DNA from: JBBPZA01 sp038199375
GTDB taxonomy: Bacteria > Actinomycetota > Thermoleophilia > Solirubrobacterales > Solirubrobacteraceae
Direction: 5' to 3'
NCBI GenBank assembly: GCA_038199375.1
Contig: JBBPZA010000118.1
Span: forward strand, 1-19,970
DNA: 19,970 nt
The notes under the pieces are model-generated. The model did not search any database. It was not told the origin of the DNA and saw only the letters and a program-made list of their open reading frames with translations. Positions 8,737 through 16,150 of the stretch are shown here, one piece after another. How positions within the stretch are numbered: position 1 is the first letter of the stretch; every line of letters begins with the position of its first letter. Position numbers and translations under genes: made by a program.

Positions 8737-9093
8737 ATGAAGCGCAAACTCACCCTAATCCTGGCGATCGCGGTCGCAGCATCGTTCGGCGTTTCGGCGG
8801 TAGCCGAGGCTCACACCCTTCCGGACAGAATCGCCCAGAAGGCGGCGATCAAGTTCGGCAAGAGGCTCAGCCAGAAGCTAGTCAACCAGAACCCCAACCT
8901 CTCGCCCGCGACCTACAGGATCGACCGGTGCTCGCGGCGCCATGCGCACCGCTTCGTCTGCAAGCTTCGCATCTACGGGGACGACAGCGATACGGGACAG
9001 AGCTACGACTGCCGCGGCTACATCATCGTCCAGGCCGAGAAGTACAGCTACCGCTACAACGTCAAGTTGAAGGACGAGTCCTGCTCAAGTTGA
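8737..9093 (+). CDS. Small secreted cysteine-containing hypothetical protein
   Basis: A 118-residue protein, family not recognised. It begins with a clear Sec signal peptide, MKRKLTLILAIAVAASFGVS then AVAEA, with probable cleavage after AEA and before HTLPD. The mature part is basic then Tyr-rich, with Cys residues in DRCSRR, FVCKLR, YDCRGY and near the end; two or more could form disulfides outside the cell. ATG 8737 was chosen because the signal peptide starts there and GGGAGG lies upstream (8720-8725, spacing somewhat long). The 3' end is altered by a 23-bp tandem duplication, so the last residues (CSS) are probably not ancestral. It may bind a ligand or the cell surface, but nothing in the sequence decides this. 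Confidence 0.75.
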   Translation: MKRKLTLILAIAVAASFGVSAVAEAHTLPDRIAQKAAIKFGKRLSQKLVNQNPNLSPATYRIDRCSRRHAHRFVCKLRIYGDDSDTGQSYDCRGYIIVQAEKYSYRYNVKLKDESCSS

Positions 9094-9107
9094 AGGACGA
9101 GTCCGGC
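9062..9107 (+). repeat. 23-bp tandem duplication at a gene end
   Basis: Bases 9062-9084 and 9085-9107 match except for one base near the end (TGC against GGC). Each copy starts TCAAGTTGAAGGACGAGTCC. The unit is not a multiple of three, so the second copy is read in another frame and supplies the TGA stop at 9091-9093. Without the duplication the gene would end LKDESG then stop at 9108-9110. Confidence 0.9.
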
Positions 9108-9126
9108 TGAGCAAATCAACTCTACC

Positions 9127-9165
9127 GCGGCGGCGGGCCGGCCTACCAGGCCTGCTCACCGCCGC
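9127..9165. terminator. Possible bidirectional hairpin between convergent genes
   Basis: GCGGCGG (9127-9133) can pair with CCGCCGC (9159-9165), enclosing a second small stem GGCCT-ACC-AGGCC (9140-9152). It lies between the secreted-protein gene and the end of the minus-strand zinc-ribbon gene. No T-run is present. Confidence 0.3.
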
Positions 9166-9385
9166 AGTGCGGGCAGCACACCGAGGCGGTCACCGAGGCA
9201 TTGAAGGCGTAGCCGCAGGCGCAGGCGTAGAGCGCCTGATCCTGCGGACCACCGGCGCGCCGGACGCGATCCTCCGGGCGGATGGCGCGCGTTGACCGCG
9301 CCGGCGCGACGGGCTCCGCGCCGCGGCGCCGAGGCGCCCCACGCGTGGAGATCGGGCGAAGCTTGGGGGAAAGGCGGACGTGCAT
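9143..9385 (-). CDS. Small zinc-ribbon protein
   Basis: An 80-residue protein with a basic, probably disordered first half and a C-terminal zinc ribbon: YACACGYAFNASVTASVCCP then HCGGEQAW. The CACG and CPHCG knuckles should hold one zinc ion. ATG 9385 is preceded by AAGGGG a few bases upstream. It is divergent from ccmE with about 118 bases between starts, so the two may share a control region. Proteins of this size and layout often bind nucleic acid or act as small scaffolds; no specific function can be claimed. The paired cysteine knuckles make a real gene likely. Confidence 0.65.
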   Translation of the reverse strand: MHVRLSPKLRPISTRGAPRRRGAEPVAPARSTRAIRPEDRVRRAGGPQDQALYACACGYAFNASVTASVCCPHCGGEQAW

Positions 9386-9503
9386 CGTCCCCTTAAGACG
9401 CTCTGACGCCAGATTGGTTTCTCCCTTGGTCCATTAAGTGCATGTTGCGCGGACCATCAGAGGGAGAACGAGAACGCCCCCTGCGATACTCCCCGCTCAC
9501 CGC

Positions 9504-9911
9504 ATGGACCCGTCTCGCAAGCGAAAGATCCGCCTCGTCGTCGCCCTCGGCGCGGCGCTCCTCCTCGCAGGCGCGCTGGCCTATACGAGCTTCAGCGCGT
9601 CCAGCGAGGCGCGCACGCCGAGCCAGCTCGCCGCCGGCTCTGACCCCGGGCGCTCCTACCAGCTCACGGGCAAGGTGGCCGATGGCTCCGTCCGCCGGCA
9701 GGGCGCGACGATCACCTTCCGGGTCCGCGACCGTGACGGCACCGGGTCGGTGCCGGTCCGCTATACGGGGACGGTGCCCGACCCCTTTCGGGAGGGTCGT
9801 GAGGTGATCGTCACCGTCCGCCGTCAGGGCGGCGTGTTCGTCGGCGAGCGCGACTCGCTGGTCACGAAGTGCCCCTCGAAGTTCAAGAGCGCCGACCAAC
9901 CGGCCCGCTGA
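9504..9911 (+). CDS. ccmE: Cytochrome c maturation protein CcmE, cysteine-type
   Basis: CcmE is the heme chaperone of System I cytochrome c biogenesis: it accepts heme from CcmC and passes it to CcmF outside the membrane. This 135-residue protein has a basic start, one membrane anchor (LVVALGAALLLAGALAYTSF), then an OB-fold domain (YQLTGKVADGSV, ITFRVRDRDG, VRYTGTVPDPFREGREVIV). The classical heme-binding His is replaced: the motif is LVTKCPSKFK, with Cys123 in the His position, and Phe127 where both HxxxY and the known CxxxY variant have Tyr. ATG 9504 starts just before the basic/TM region; the frame opens earlier but is not CcmE-like. GATACT at 9485 is a possible -10. One base separates its stop from ccmF, so they are co-transcribed. 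Confidence 0.9.
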   Translation: MDPSRKRKIRLVVALGAALLLAGALAYTSFSASSEARTPSQLAAGSDPGRSYQLTGKVADGSVRRQGATITFRVRDRDGTGSVPVRYTGTVPDPFREGREVIVTVRRQGGVFVGERDSLVTKCPSKFKSADQPAR

Positions 9912-9912
9912 C

Positions 9913-12108
9913 ATGGGCGTACTGGGCCGCGCCTGCCTGATCCTGGCCCTCGGCGTCGCGCTCTACGGCATCGCCGCCTCGGTCTACGGTGCGCGCGCGC
10001 GCCGCCGCGAATGGGTCGCCTCCGGGCGGCGCGCCGTCTACGCGCTGGCCTTCCTGGTGACGGTGGCCTTCGTGGTGCTCGAGGTCGCCTTCCTGCGCTC
10101 GGACTTCTCCTTCGAGGTCGTCGCGAGCCACTCCTCGACGACGACGCCGACCTTCTACAAGGTCACCGCGGTGTGGTCCTCGCAGGAGGGATCGCTGCTC
10201 CTGTGGATCTTGCTGCTCTCGCTGAGCTCGAGCCTGGTGCTCTTTCTGACGCGGCACCGCCTGCGGGAAGTCGCCCCGTGGGCTACGGCGACGCTGCTCG
10301 GATTCGGCGCCTTCTTCGCCCTGCTGCTCGTCGCCTTCGCGCCGCCCTTCGGCCAGACCGCGACGCCCCCGCTCGAAGGGGCCGGCCTCAACCCCCTGCT
10401 TCGCCATCCGAGCATGATGATCCACCCGCCCATGCTCTACTCGGGCTACACGCTGTTCGCGGTGCCCTTCGCGTTCTGCGTGGGAGCGCTGATCGCGCGC
10501 AGGCTCGACGCGGAGTGGATCCGCTCCACCCGGCGCTTCACGCTGGCGGCCTGGCTCTTCCTCGGGGTGGGGGTCCTGCTCGGGGCCCGGTGGTCCTACT
10601 CCGAGCTTGGCTGGGGCGGCTACTGGGCCTGGGACCCTGTCGAGAACGCCTCGCTGATGCCGTGGCTGACGGGCACCGCCTTCCTGCACTCCGTGATGAT
10701 CCAGGAGCGCCGCGGGATGCTCAAGGTCTGGAACGCGTCGCTGATCCTCGCCACCGGGATACTCGCGGTCCTCGGCACCTTCCTGGTCCGATCGGGGATC
10801 CTCGACTCGATCCACGCCTTCGGCGCCTCGACGCTGGGTGTGCCCTTCGTGGCCTTCATCGGCGTGCTGATCGCCGGGTCGGTGGCGCTGGTGATCTCCC
10901 GCCGGGTCGAGTTGCGCTCCGAGCACCGGCTCGACTCGCTGCTTTCTCGGGAATCGATCTTCCTGATCAACAACCTCGTGCTCGTGGGGCTGTGCTTCGT
11001 GATCTTCTGGGGGACGTTCTTCCCGCTGATCGCCGAGGCGCTGACCGGGAAGAAGGCGTCGGTGGGCCCGCCGTGGTTCGACCGCTACACGGTTCCCCTC
11101 GCGCTCGCCCTCGTGCTGCTCTCGGGCGTCGGACCGGTCGTCGCGTGGCGCCGGGCGACCCTGGCGAGCCTGCGGCGCACGCTGCTCTGGCCCGCCGCGG
11201 CGGCGGCAGTGGTGCTCGTCGTGCTCGTGCCGCTCGGCGCGGGCGACCGGCCGCTGGCCCTCGCGATGTTCGCGCTGGCGGCTTTCGTCGTCTCCGTGGT
11301 CGGCCAGGAGCTCTGGCGGGGCGTGCGCGCGCGGATGGCCATGTCCGAGGACCCGGTGCCGCTGGCCCTCGTCGCGCTCGTACGGCGCAACCGGCGGCGC
11401 TACGGGGGCTACCTCGTTCACGTGGGGATCGCGATCCTGTTCGTCGGGGTCGCCGCCTCGTCGGCCTTCCGCCACGCCCGCGACGTACGGATGTCTCCCG
11501 GCCAGACCGCGAAGGTGGGCGGCTATGACCTGCGCTACGTCAAGCCGACCGCGGAGCTGGCCAACGAGAAGATCAGCCTCGGGGCGGTAGTAGACGTCCG
11601 CAAGGACGGCGAGCGGGTCACCACCCTGCGTCCGACGCGCGGCTTCTACCCGTCCCGCGACGTCGAGCAGTTCGGGCCGATCGGACGCTACTTCGAGGGC
11701 GAGGCCACCAGCGAGGTCGGGCTGCGGGCCGGGCCGACGCGCGACCTGTGGACCGCGATCCAGCCCGACATCCAGCCGCTGATGCCGATCATCGCCGAGG
11801 GCAACCGGCGCTTCGCCCAGTCAAGCGGCGACGTCCAGGGCCTGGTCATCGCCGCGATCGCCGCCCGCTACGAGCGCCGGCCGCCGCCTGCGACCTTCCG
11901 CATCATCGTCTCTCCGCTGGTGACCTGGATCTGGGTCGGTGCGCTCATCGCCGTCGGCGGCGCACTGATCGCCATCTGGCCGGTCGGGGCGGGCGCGCGC
12001 CGGCGCGCCACCGCCGGGTATGCGGCGCGCGTCGCGCGGGAGATCGGATCCGCCCGTTCCGGGCCCGGCCGCCCCGAGCCCGCCCGCCGGGCCCGCGCCC
12101 GCGCGTAG
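9913..12108 (+). CDS. ccmF: Heme lyase subunit CcmF
   Basis: CcmF is the integral-membrane core of the System I synthetase that attaches heme to apocytochrome c. The protein has 731 residues, slightly longer than common forms, and many membrane helices from residue 5 on. The family hallmark WWD region is at about 227-252 (WSYSELGWGGYWAWDPVENA, SLMPWL). Other family stretches are TPTFYKVTAVWSSQEGSLLLW, HPPMLYSGY, FLVRSGILDSIHAFG, and a late pair of helices around a large extracytoplasmic loop (about 515-660) ending in a final helix near 665-690. It starts one base after ccmE. A short Arg/Ala-rich tail follows the last helix. CcmA, CcmB, CcmC and CcmH are not in the window and should lie elsewhere if the pathway is complete. 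Confidence 0.95.
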   Translation: MGVLGRACLILALGVALYGIAASVYGARARRREWVASGRRAVYALAFLVTVAFVVLEVAFLRSDFSFEVVASHSSTTTPTFYKVTAVWSSQEGSLLLWILLLSLSSSLVLFLTRHRLREVAPWATATLLGFGAFFALLLVAFAPPFGQTATPPLEGAGLNPLLRHPSMMIHPPMLYSGYTLFAVPFAFCVGALIARRLDAEWIRSTRRFTLAAWLFLGVGVLLGARWSYSELGWGGYWAWDPVENASLMPWLTGTAFLHSVMIQERRGMLKVWNASLILATGILAVLGTFLVRSGILDSIHAFGASTLGVPFVAFIGVLIAGSVALVISRRVELRSEHRLDSLLSRESIFLINNLVLVGLCFVIFWGTFFPLIAEALTGKKASVGPPWFDRYTVPLALALVLLSGVGPVVAWRRATLASLRRTLLWPAAAAAVVLVVLVPLGAGDRPLALAMFALAAFVVSVVGQELWRGVRARMAMSEDPVPLALVALVRRNRRRYGGYLVHVGIAILFVGVAASSAFRHARDVRMSPGQTAKVGGYDLRYVKPTAELANEKISLGAVVDVRKDGERVTTLRPTRGFYPSRDVEQFGPIGRYFEGEATSEVGLRAGPTRDLWTAIQPDIQPLMPIIAEGNRRFAQSSGDVQGLVIAAIAARYERRPPPATFRIIVSPLVTWIWVGALIAVGGALIAIWPVGAGARRRATAGYAARVAREIGSARSGPGRPEPARRARARA

Positions 12109-12126
12109 CCGGCTCCGGGCGCGGGC
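12091..12126 (+). promoter_or_regulatory. GC-rich hairpin over the ccmF stop and next start
   Basis: GCCCGCGCCC (12091-12100) is perfectly complementary to GGGCGCGGGC (12117-12126); the 16-base loop holds the ccmF stop codon. The right arm touches the GTG start of the next gene at 12127. It could lower or couple translation of that gene. In such GC-rich DNA a chance origin is possible. Confidence 0.4.
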
Positions 12127-12441
12127 GTGCTCGAGTTCGTCCTCGTCCTCGCCGTGCTCGGGGCGGCGGTCTGGCTCGTGACCGGGCCGCTGCGACAGGC
12201 CGGGATCCCGCGCGCACAGGCCCGAGAGCTTCGTTCGGCCACGCAGGTGGAGGAGCTCGAAGCGCAGCGGGAGGCCAAGTACCGCGAGATCCGCGACGCA
12301 GAGCTCGACTACCGCGTCGGCAAGCTCTCAGAGGAAGACTGGCGCGCCCAGGACCGCGCACTGCGAGCGGAGGCGGTCGAGATCCTGCGGCGCCTGGACG
12401 CGGCCCGGGAAAGGGTGGGCGAAGGCGAACCCGAGGCTTAG
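12127..12441 (+). CDS. Short CcmI-like cytochrome c biogenesis protein
   Basis: A 104-residue protein with one N-terminal membrane helix (MLEFVLVLAVLGAAVWLVTG) and a charged helical part containing EELEAQREAKYREIRDAELD, YRVGKLSEEDW and RALRAEAVEILRRLD. The phrase 'reIrdaElDyrvGKlseeDw' is typical of the N-terminal segment of CcmI, which holds apocytochrome or CcmH at the synthetase; the TPR domain of full CcmI is absent. It follows ccmF with 18 bases between and precedes secG. GTG 12127 is used; no Shine-Dalgarno is seen and the start sits against a GC hairpin. The link to cytochrome maturation rests on the motif and the position after ccmF. Confidence 0.75.
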   Translation: MLEFVLVLAVLGAAVWLVTGPLRQAGIPRAQARELRSATQVEELEAQREAKYREIRDAELDYRVGKLSEEDWRAQDRALRAEAVEILRRLDAARERVGEGEPEA

Positions 12442-12453
12442 TACCCTTCGGGC

Positions 12454-12678
12454 ATGGAGCTCGTGCTCTCGATCGTCCAGGTCGTCGTCGCCGTCGTTCT
12501 GATCTTCCTGGTGCTCCTGCACTCGGGGAAGGATGCCGGGCTTTCGGGCGCCTTCGGGGTCGGCAGCGGCGCCGGGCCGCTGGGCGGCGGCTCGCTCGTA
12601 GAGAAGAACCTGAATCGCTGGACGGTCGGCTTCGCGATCGTCTTCGCGCTCAACACGATCGTTCTCGTCAAGCTCTGA
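12454..12678 (+). CDS. secG: Protein translocase subunit SecG
   Basis: SecG is the small non-essential subunit of the SecYEG channel. The protein has 74 residues, the usual size, with two membrane helices (VLSIVQVVVAVVLIFLVLLH and TVGFAIVFALNTIVLVKL) joined by the Gly-rich loop GLSGAFGVGSGAGPLGGGS and the conserved VEKNLNRWT. There is no clear Shine-Dalgarno; TAGTAC lies 9 bases before the ATG and may be a -10 giving a nearly leaderless transcript. It follows the CcmI-like gene by 12 bases. Its last 11 bases overlap the end of the minus-strand TldD/PmbA gene, so the two are convergent. Confidence 0.95.
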   Translation: MELVLSIVQVVVAVVLIFLVLLHSGKDAGLSGAFGVGSGAGPLGGGSLVEKNLNRWTVGFAIVFALNTIVLVKL

Positions 12679-13978
12679 CGACCCGCAGTCGCGCGGCCCG
12701 CAGCGCGGGGCACACGACGGCGGTGGCCCCGTCGTAGACGAGCCGCGGCCGCGAGGTGAGCGCCTCCGTGCTCGCCAGAAGATCGAGGACCGGCATCTCG
12801 ATGCGCAGTCGCTCAAGGGGCCCGGCGATGCGGCCGTGCTCGATGAGCAGCGCCCCGCCGGAAATCGTCGCGCCCAGCGTCGCGGTCGCCGGGTCCAGCG
12901 TCTCGGGCCGGGGCAGCCCCAGGAGGAGCACGCCGCGCTCGACGGGCGCGACGAGCGCCTCGACGTCCGCCGCCCCGCCCCCGACGAGCACGAGGTGCGC
13001 CGGGGCGGGCCGCCGCGTCCCGCCGGGAGCCCGCGCGTGACCGGTCGAGCGGCCGCCCGCGGCGGCGGCGGAGCGGATGTCGTGGACTACCCGGTGGGCG
13101 ACACCGTCCTGGATGAGCGGAACCGGCTCCTTGGGGACGCCCTCGGCGTCGAAGGCCCGCGGCAGCGTCGCGGGAAAGCGGGGCGAATCGGAGAGGTTGA
13201 TGGCCGGCGCCGCGACGCGGGTGCCCAGGCGGCCGTCGAGCACGGGCGAGCGCGCGCTGAACACGCGCACGCCGGCGAAGCGCAGGAGGGCGGCGAGCGC
13301 CTCGGGCTCCAGGACGACCGGATGCACGCCCGGCTCCAGCTCGGCGGAGGGCTGGGACAGGCGACGCGCCCGCTCCGAGCCCCGGTGGCCGGTCTTGACG
13401 GGATCGAGCCCGGCCAGGGCGGCCGCGTAGCCGACGGCCCAGGCGCCGGACGGGCCGGCGAAGGCCATCGCCACGGTCGCGGCATCGACGAGCTCGTGGC
13501 CTCGCGTCGAGGCGAGACCCACCCGCCTCTCGGCCGCCCCGACGATCACGCGGTGCCCGGTGCCCGCCGCCGCCTCGGTCGCGCGGTCCGCGAGCGCCCT
13601 GAGCTCTTCGCGCCGCAGGGCGGCGGTCGCCAGGTCGTAGCCGCCGTGGGCGCGGACCGGCTCGGGCGCCTGGAGGCCTGGATAGGGCTCGGCCTCCCGG
13701 GCCGTGCGCGCGTTTGCTCGGGCGGCTTGGACGAGCTCGTCGAGGGTGTCGGCGTCGGCGCGGTGGGCCCTGGCGAAGCCGACGCGCCCGTCGTGAACGG
13801 CCATGACCTCGACACGCTGGCGCTCGAGGATCTCCGGCCGGTCGCTGCGCGACGACCGCGTCCGGGTGACCGAGACGAGCACCTCGCCCTCGCTCTCGCC
13901 CGAGGCGCCCGCGACTGCCCGTCGCGCGAGATCGAGCGGCGCTGTCGCCGGGGCGCGGCTCACCACGCCCCGGCTCAC
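12668..13978 (-). CDS. TldD/PmbA family metalloprotease-related protein (TldE-like)
   Basis: About 436 residues. TldD/TldE (PmbA) pairs form a metalloprotease that cuts unfolded peptides and matures some modified peptides and antitoxins. Visible family features are the N-terminal LDLARRAVA, the central RLSQPSAELEPGVHPVVLEP, ALAALLRFAGVRVFSARSPV, the PRAFDAEGVPKEPVPLIQDG segment and the C-terminal GATISGGALLIEHGRIAGPL. TldD's catalytic HExxxH is absent, which is normal for TldE/PmbA, so this copy probably needs a TldD partner not seen here. The start is ambiguous because a 15-bp tandem repeat provides several GTG codons (13981, 13978, 13966, 13963); 13978 overlaps the upstream stop as GTGA. 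It is probably co-transcribed with the broken dehydrogenase gene upstream. Confidence 0.85.
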   Translation of the reverse strand: MSRGVVSRAPATAPLDLARRAVAGASGESEGEVLVSVTRTRSSRSDRPEILERQRVEVMAVHDGRVGFARAHRADADTLDELVQAARANARTAREAEPYPGLQAPEPVRAHGGYDLATAALRREELRALADRATEAAAGTGHRVIVGAAERRVGLASTRGHELVDAATVAMAFAGPSGAWAVGYAAALAGLDPVKTGHRGSERARRLSQPSAELEPGVHPVVLEPEALAALLRFAGVRVFSARSPVLDGRLGTRVAAPAINLSDSPRFPATLPRAFDAEGVPKEPVPLIQDGVAHRVVHDIRSAAAAGGRSTGHARAPGGTRRPAPAHLVLVGGGAADVEALVAPVERGVLLLGLPRPETLDPATATLGATISGGALLIEHGRIAGPLERLRIEMPVLDLLASTEALTSRPRLVYDGATAVVCPALRAARLRVVRA

Positions 13979-13986
13979 CACGCCGC
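13957..13986. repeat. 15-bp tandem repeat at a gene junction
   Basis: GGCTCACCACGCCCC (13957-13971) is followed by GGCTCACCACGCCGC (13972-13986). On the minus strand each copy contains GTGGTGAGCC, so it duplicates the start region of the TldD/PmbA gene and carries the stop of the truncated dehydrogenase. Confidence 0.9.
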
Positions 13987-14603
13987 TTCGTAGATGGCCA
14001 GCAGCTCGTCGCGGTCGACCTCCTGCGCGGCGAGGCCGGAGACGAGCAGGCGCGCGGCCTCGTGGGCGGCCCACGTCGAGACCGGGCCGGCGAATGGGGT
14101 CAGCGGCGCTTCGAGAGCGTGACCGAGGCTGTTGGCGGCGCTTGCCGCAAGCTGCTCGGCGGGCTGGGAGGCCGACAGCGTCGGATCGTTGATCACGAGC
14201 GCGGGGCGGACGCGCGGGGTGGCCGAGTCGACGCCCGCGGCGTGGCGGTGCAGAGCGGTCATCTCGGCCGCGGAGAGCGTGGTGGGGATCGCCGCGACCC
14301 GGCGCGGGGGATCGGCCGCGGCGAGCGCCTTGGCGACGTCGATCACCCGACCCCGCCCAGGGCCACGAGCACGTCGCCCCCGACGGCCTCGCGCAGCCCC
14401 GCGGCGACCTCGTCGACGCCGCCGGCAGGGATCTGATGGACGGCGGCGGCTCCGTCGACGACCATCCTCGCGTCGCCCGCCGCCCGCGCCGTGGTCAGGA
14501 GCGCGTAGGGCTGCACGAGAAGCTCGGGCGCTTCAGCGAGCGTGCCGCGCCCGAAGCGGACGAGCCGCTCGCCGTCCTGCCAGCGAAATGGCTCGACGGG
14601 CAC
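13975..14603 (-). pseudogene. Broken iron-alcohol-dehydrogenase / maleylacetate-reductase-like gene
   Basis: From GTG 14603 the protein begins VPVEPFRWQDGERLVRFGRG and runs to DVLVALGG, then hits a stop at 14343. In the next frame it resumes as RVIDVAKALAAADPPRRVAA, IPTTLSAAEMTALHRHAAGV and later AANSLGHALEAPLTPFAGPV, the NAD-binding and metal-site parts of the family (AAxSLGHALE corresponds to the NAxxHAVE motif of maleylacetate reductases). Adding one G to the run GGGG near 14352-14355 would restore GGGRVIDVAKAL. The protein also stops at ELLAIYEAAW, lacking roughly the last 100 residues with the remaining metal ligands. Two independent lesions make a nonfunctional gene likely. It overlaps the TldD/PmbA start by GTGA. 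Confidence 0.75.
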
Positions 14604-14611
14604 GCCGCGCG

Positions 14612-14617
14612 AGTCTA
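14612..14617 (-). promoter_or_regulatory. Likely -10 element for a leaderless transcript
   Basis: On the minus strand TAGACT lies 8 bases before GTG 14603, with no Shine-Dalgarno. The same hexamer at the same spacing precedes the hydrolase at 4872. Confidence 0.45.
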
Positions 14618-14629
14618 AGCTAAGGGTCT

Positions 14630-14642
14630 TTCCCGACGGGAA
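14630..14642. promoter_or_regulatory. Palindromic candidate operator
   Basis: TTCCCG-A-CGGGAA is a perfect 6-bp inverted repeat centred on 14636, next to where the -35 of the minus-strand promoter would lie. It could be a repressor site or the end of a hairpin. No matching regulator is in the window. Confidence 0.35.
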
Positions 14643-14686
14643 TGTACGCCTCCCGCGTGCGGGCGTGGCGAGATGATTCCCAAGCT

Positions 14687-15991
14687 CTACGGGCAGATCA
14701 GCGGAGGCGGCAGCACGCACGAGGGGGCGGGCGGCGGGGTCGGTTGGCTCGACCCTCCGCCCGCTCCCCCTCCTCCGGGCTTGCCGCCCGCCTCGCCGCC
14801 GCCGGGCACGGGCGCCGTGATCGGCCCCGGTGCGGCGATCTGCCCGCGGGCTCGGGCCCGCTTCGCCCAGGAGGCGAGCGATCGGTAGGTGCGCATCGGC
14901 GTACCGTCGTCCTCGACGATCGCTGTGTTGAAGCGAAACATGCCCTTGGGATACTCGACCAGCAGGTACTGGAGCATCGAGACCACGCGCGGGTTGCGCT
15001 GAGCGATCTCGAAGGCCTGCTTGAGGTAGCGTGCTCGAAGGCTCTCGGGGAAGACCTTCTCGCGGCCGGTCTCCCGGCGGGCGAAGTAGCCGTACTCCGT
15101 CAGCCAGATGTCGAGCGCGCTGCCTTCCGGATCCTCGAGAGCGCTGCCGCGGGCGAGCCGGTTGAGCGCGACCACCAGTCGGTTGAGGCTTGCGATCGTG
15201 ACGTTGTCCGCACCGGGGAAGGGCTGGGTCGGCTTGCGCTTGAAGTCATAGGGATGATGGGCGTAGCCGTCGGCCTCGAGCGGCCGGCAGCGTCCGACGG
15301 ACCGGTAGCTCTTGTTGACGCAGGCGACCTCGCGCAGGAACCGCAGCGGCGGGGTGGCGTTGCCCTTCTTGGAGGCGTAGGGGGCGGTTTCGCCGATGAG
15401 CACCTTCGCGTCCGGGTCCGTCGCCCGGATCGCCTTGAAGCCCTGCTCGTAGAGCTTGCGGTAGATCTTGGCCTGCTCGCGCAACGGGGTCAGCCACCCG
15501 ACGTGGTTGGGCTCGTTCCAGATGCTGTAGGCGTCGACCTTGCCGGCGTAGCGCTTGGCGACCGTGCGCACGAACTGGCCGTAGAGGCGCGCGTTCGGGC
15601 GGTACGGATTGCCCTTCTTTCGCTTCCCGTTGGCCCACGCGGGCGCGGGGCCGGTGATCGAGACCTCGATCTTGAGCCCCTGGGAGAGGGCGATGTCGAT
15701 CGCCTGGTCGAGCGGCGAGAAGTTGTAGGCGGGGCGCCTCGGTCGCGAGCGCCGCTTCCCTTCCGGGCCGTTGAGCGCGTGCCATATCGCGTTCATCCTG
15801 ACCCGACTGACCATCAGCGGTCGCATGAGGTCAAAGGCTCGGGCCCGGTCGAAGTAGCTCTGGGAGACGAGGATCGCGTCGTCTTGCAGCGCGACCTCCA
15901 TGCCGGGGGCGGCGCCCGCGGCGGGGGCTTGGGCGGCTGCGAGGCCGAGCGCCGCGAGGAGGAGGACGAGTATGCGCCGCACAGGGAGCAT
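14687..15991 (-). CDS. Secreted clan-A glycoside hydrolase
   Basis: A 434-residue extracellular protein. A signal peptide (MLPVRRILVLLLAALGLAAA then QAPAAGAAPG) precedes a TIM-barrel glycosidase of the GH5/GH39 type. Catalytic acid/base Glu160 is in YSIWNEPNHVGWL, and the nucleophile Glu299 in IWLTEYGYF; spacing and motifs fit clan GH-A. Other barrel strands: VSRVRMNAIWHAL, LKIEVSITGPAPAW, AKVLIGETAPYA and ADGYAHHPYDF. The C-terminus (last 45 or so residues) is a Gly/Pro-rich tail ending in SCVLPPPLICP, perhaps wall-associated or disulfide-linked. ATG 15991 was chosen for the signal peptide; there is no good Shine-Dalgarno. The frame is open further upstream into the tRNA region, but that is not protein-like. 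Substrate unknown. Confidence 0.85.
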   Translation of the reverse strand: MLPVRRILVLLLAALGLAAAQAPAAGAAPGMEVALQDDAILVSQSYFDRARAFDLMRPLMVSRVRMNAIWHALNGPEGKRRSRPRRPAYNFSPLDQAIDIALSQGLKIEVSITGPAPAWANGKRKKGNPYRPNARLYGQFVRTVAKRYAGKVDAYSIWNEPNHVGWLTPLREQAKIYRKLYEQGFKAIRATDPDAKVLIGETAPYASKKGNATPPLRFLREVACVNKSYRSVGRCRPLEADGYAHHPYDFKRKPTQPFPGADNVTIASLNRLVVALNRLARGSALEDPEGSALDIWLTEYGYFARRETGREKVFPESLRARYLKQAFEIAQRNPRVVSMLQYLLVEYPKGMFRFNTAIVEDDGTPMRTYRSLASWAKRARARGQIAAPGPITAPVPGGGEAGGKPGGGGAGGGSSQPTPPPAPSCVLPPPLICP

Positions 15992-16150
15992 TAATGCCAG
16001 GCGGCCCGGAGAGTTGCGCCGATCGGGCCGGGAGCCGCAGTGCTCACGCGGCGTGCAACTCGAGGCGAAGTCGATCCACGACATTCCGATTGTCCGCCGC
16101 GCGCTGGAGCAACGTCCGAGCCCGTTGCTCCGTTGCTCTTTCCCCCAAGG

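Noticed and set aside
7989..8753. Minus-strand open frame of about 250 codons
   Set aside because: Weak third-position GC bias, no family resemblance and it overlaps the start of the secreted-protein gene. Only its last 16 residues look protein-like.
9883..11475. Long minus-strand open frame opposite ccmF
   Set aside because: It is rich in Arg, Glu, His, Gln and Asp without any fold and mirrors the codon bias of ccmF, which is certain on the plus strand.
12836..13993. Long plus-strand open frame opposite the TldD/PmbA gene
   Set aside because: No domain, low-complexity Gly/Arg content, and the minus strand holds a clear TldD/PmbA protein.
14642..15994. Long plus-strand open frame opposite the glycoside hydrolase
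   Set aside because: The minus strand has a signal peptide and both catalytic glutamates; the plus frame has no recognisable motif.
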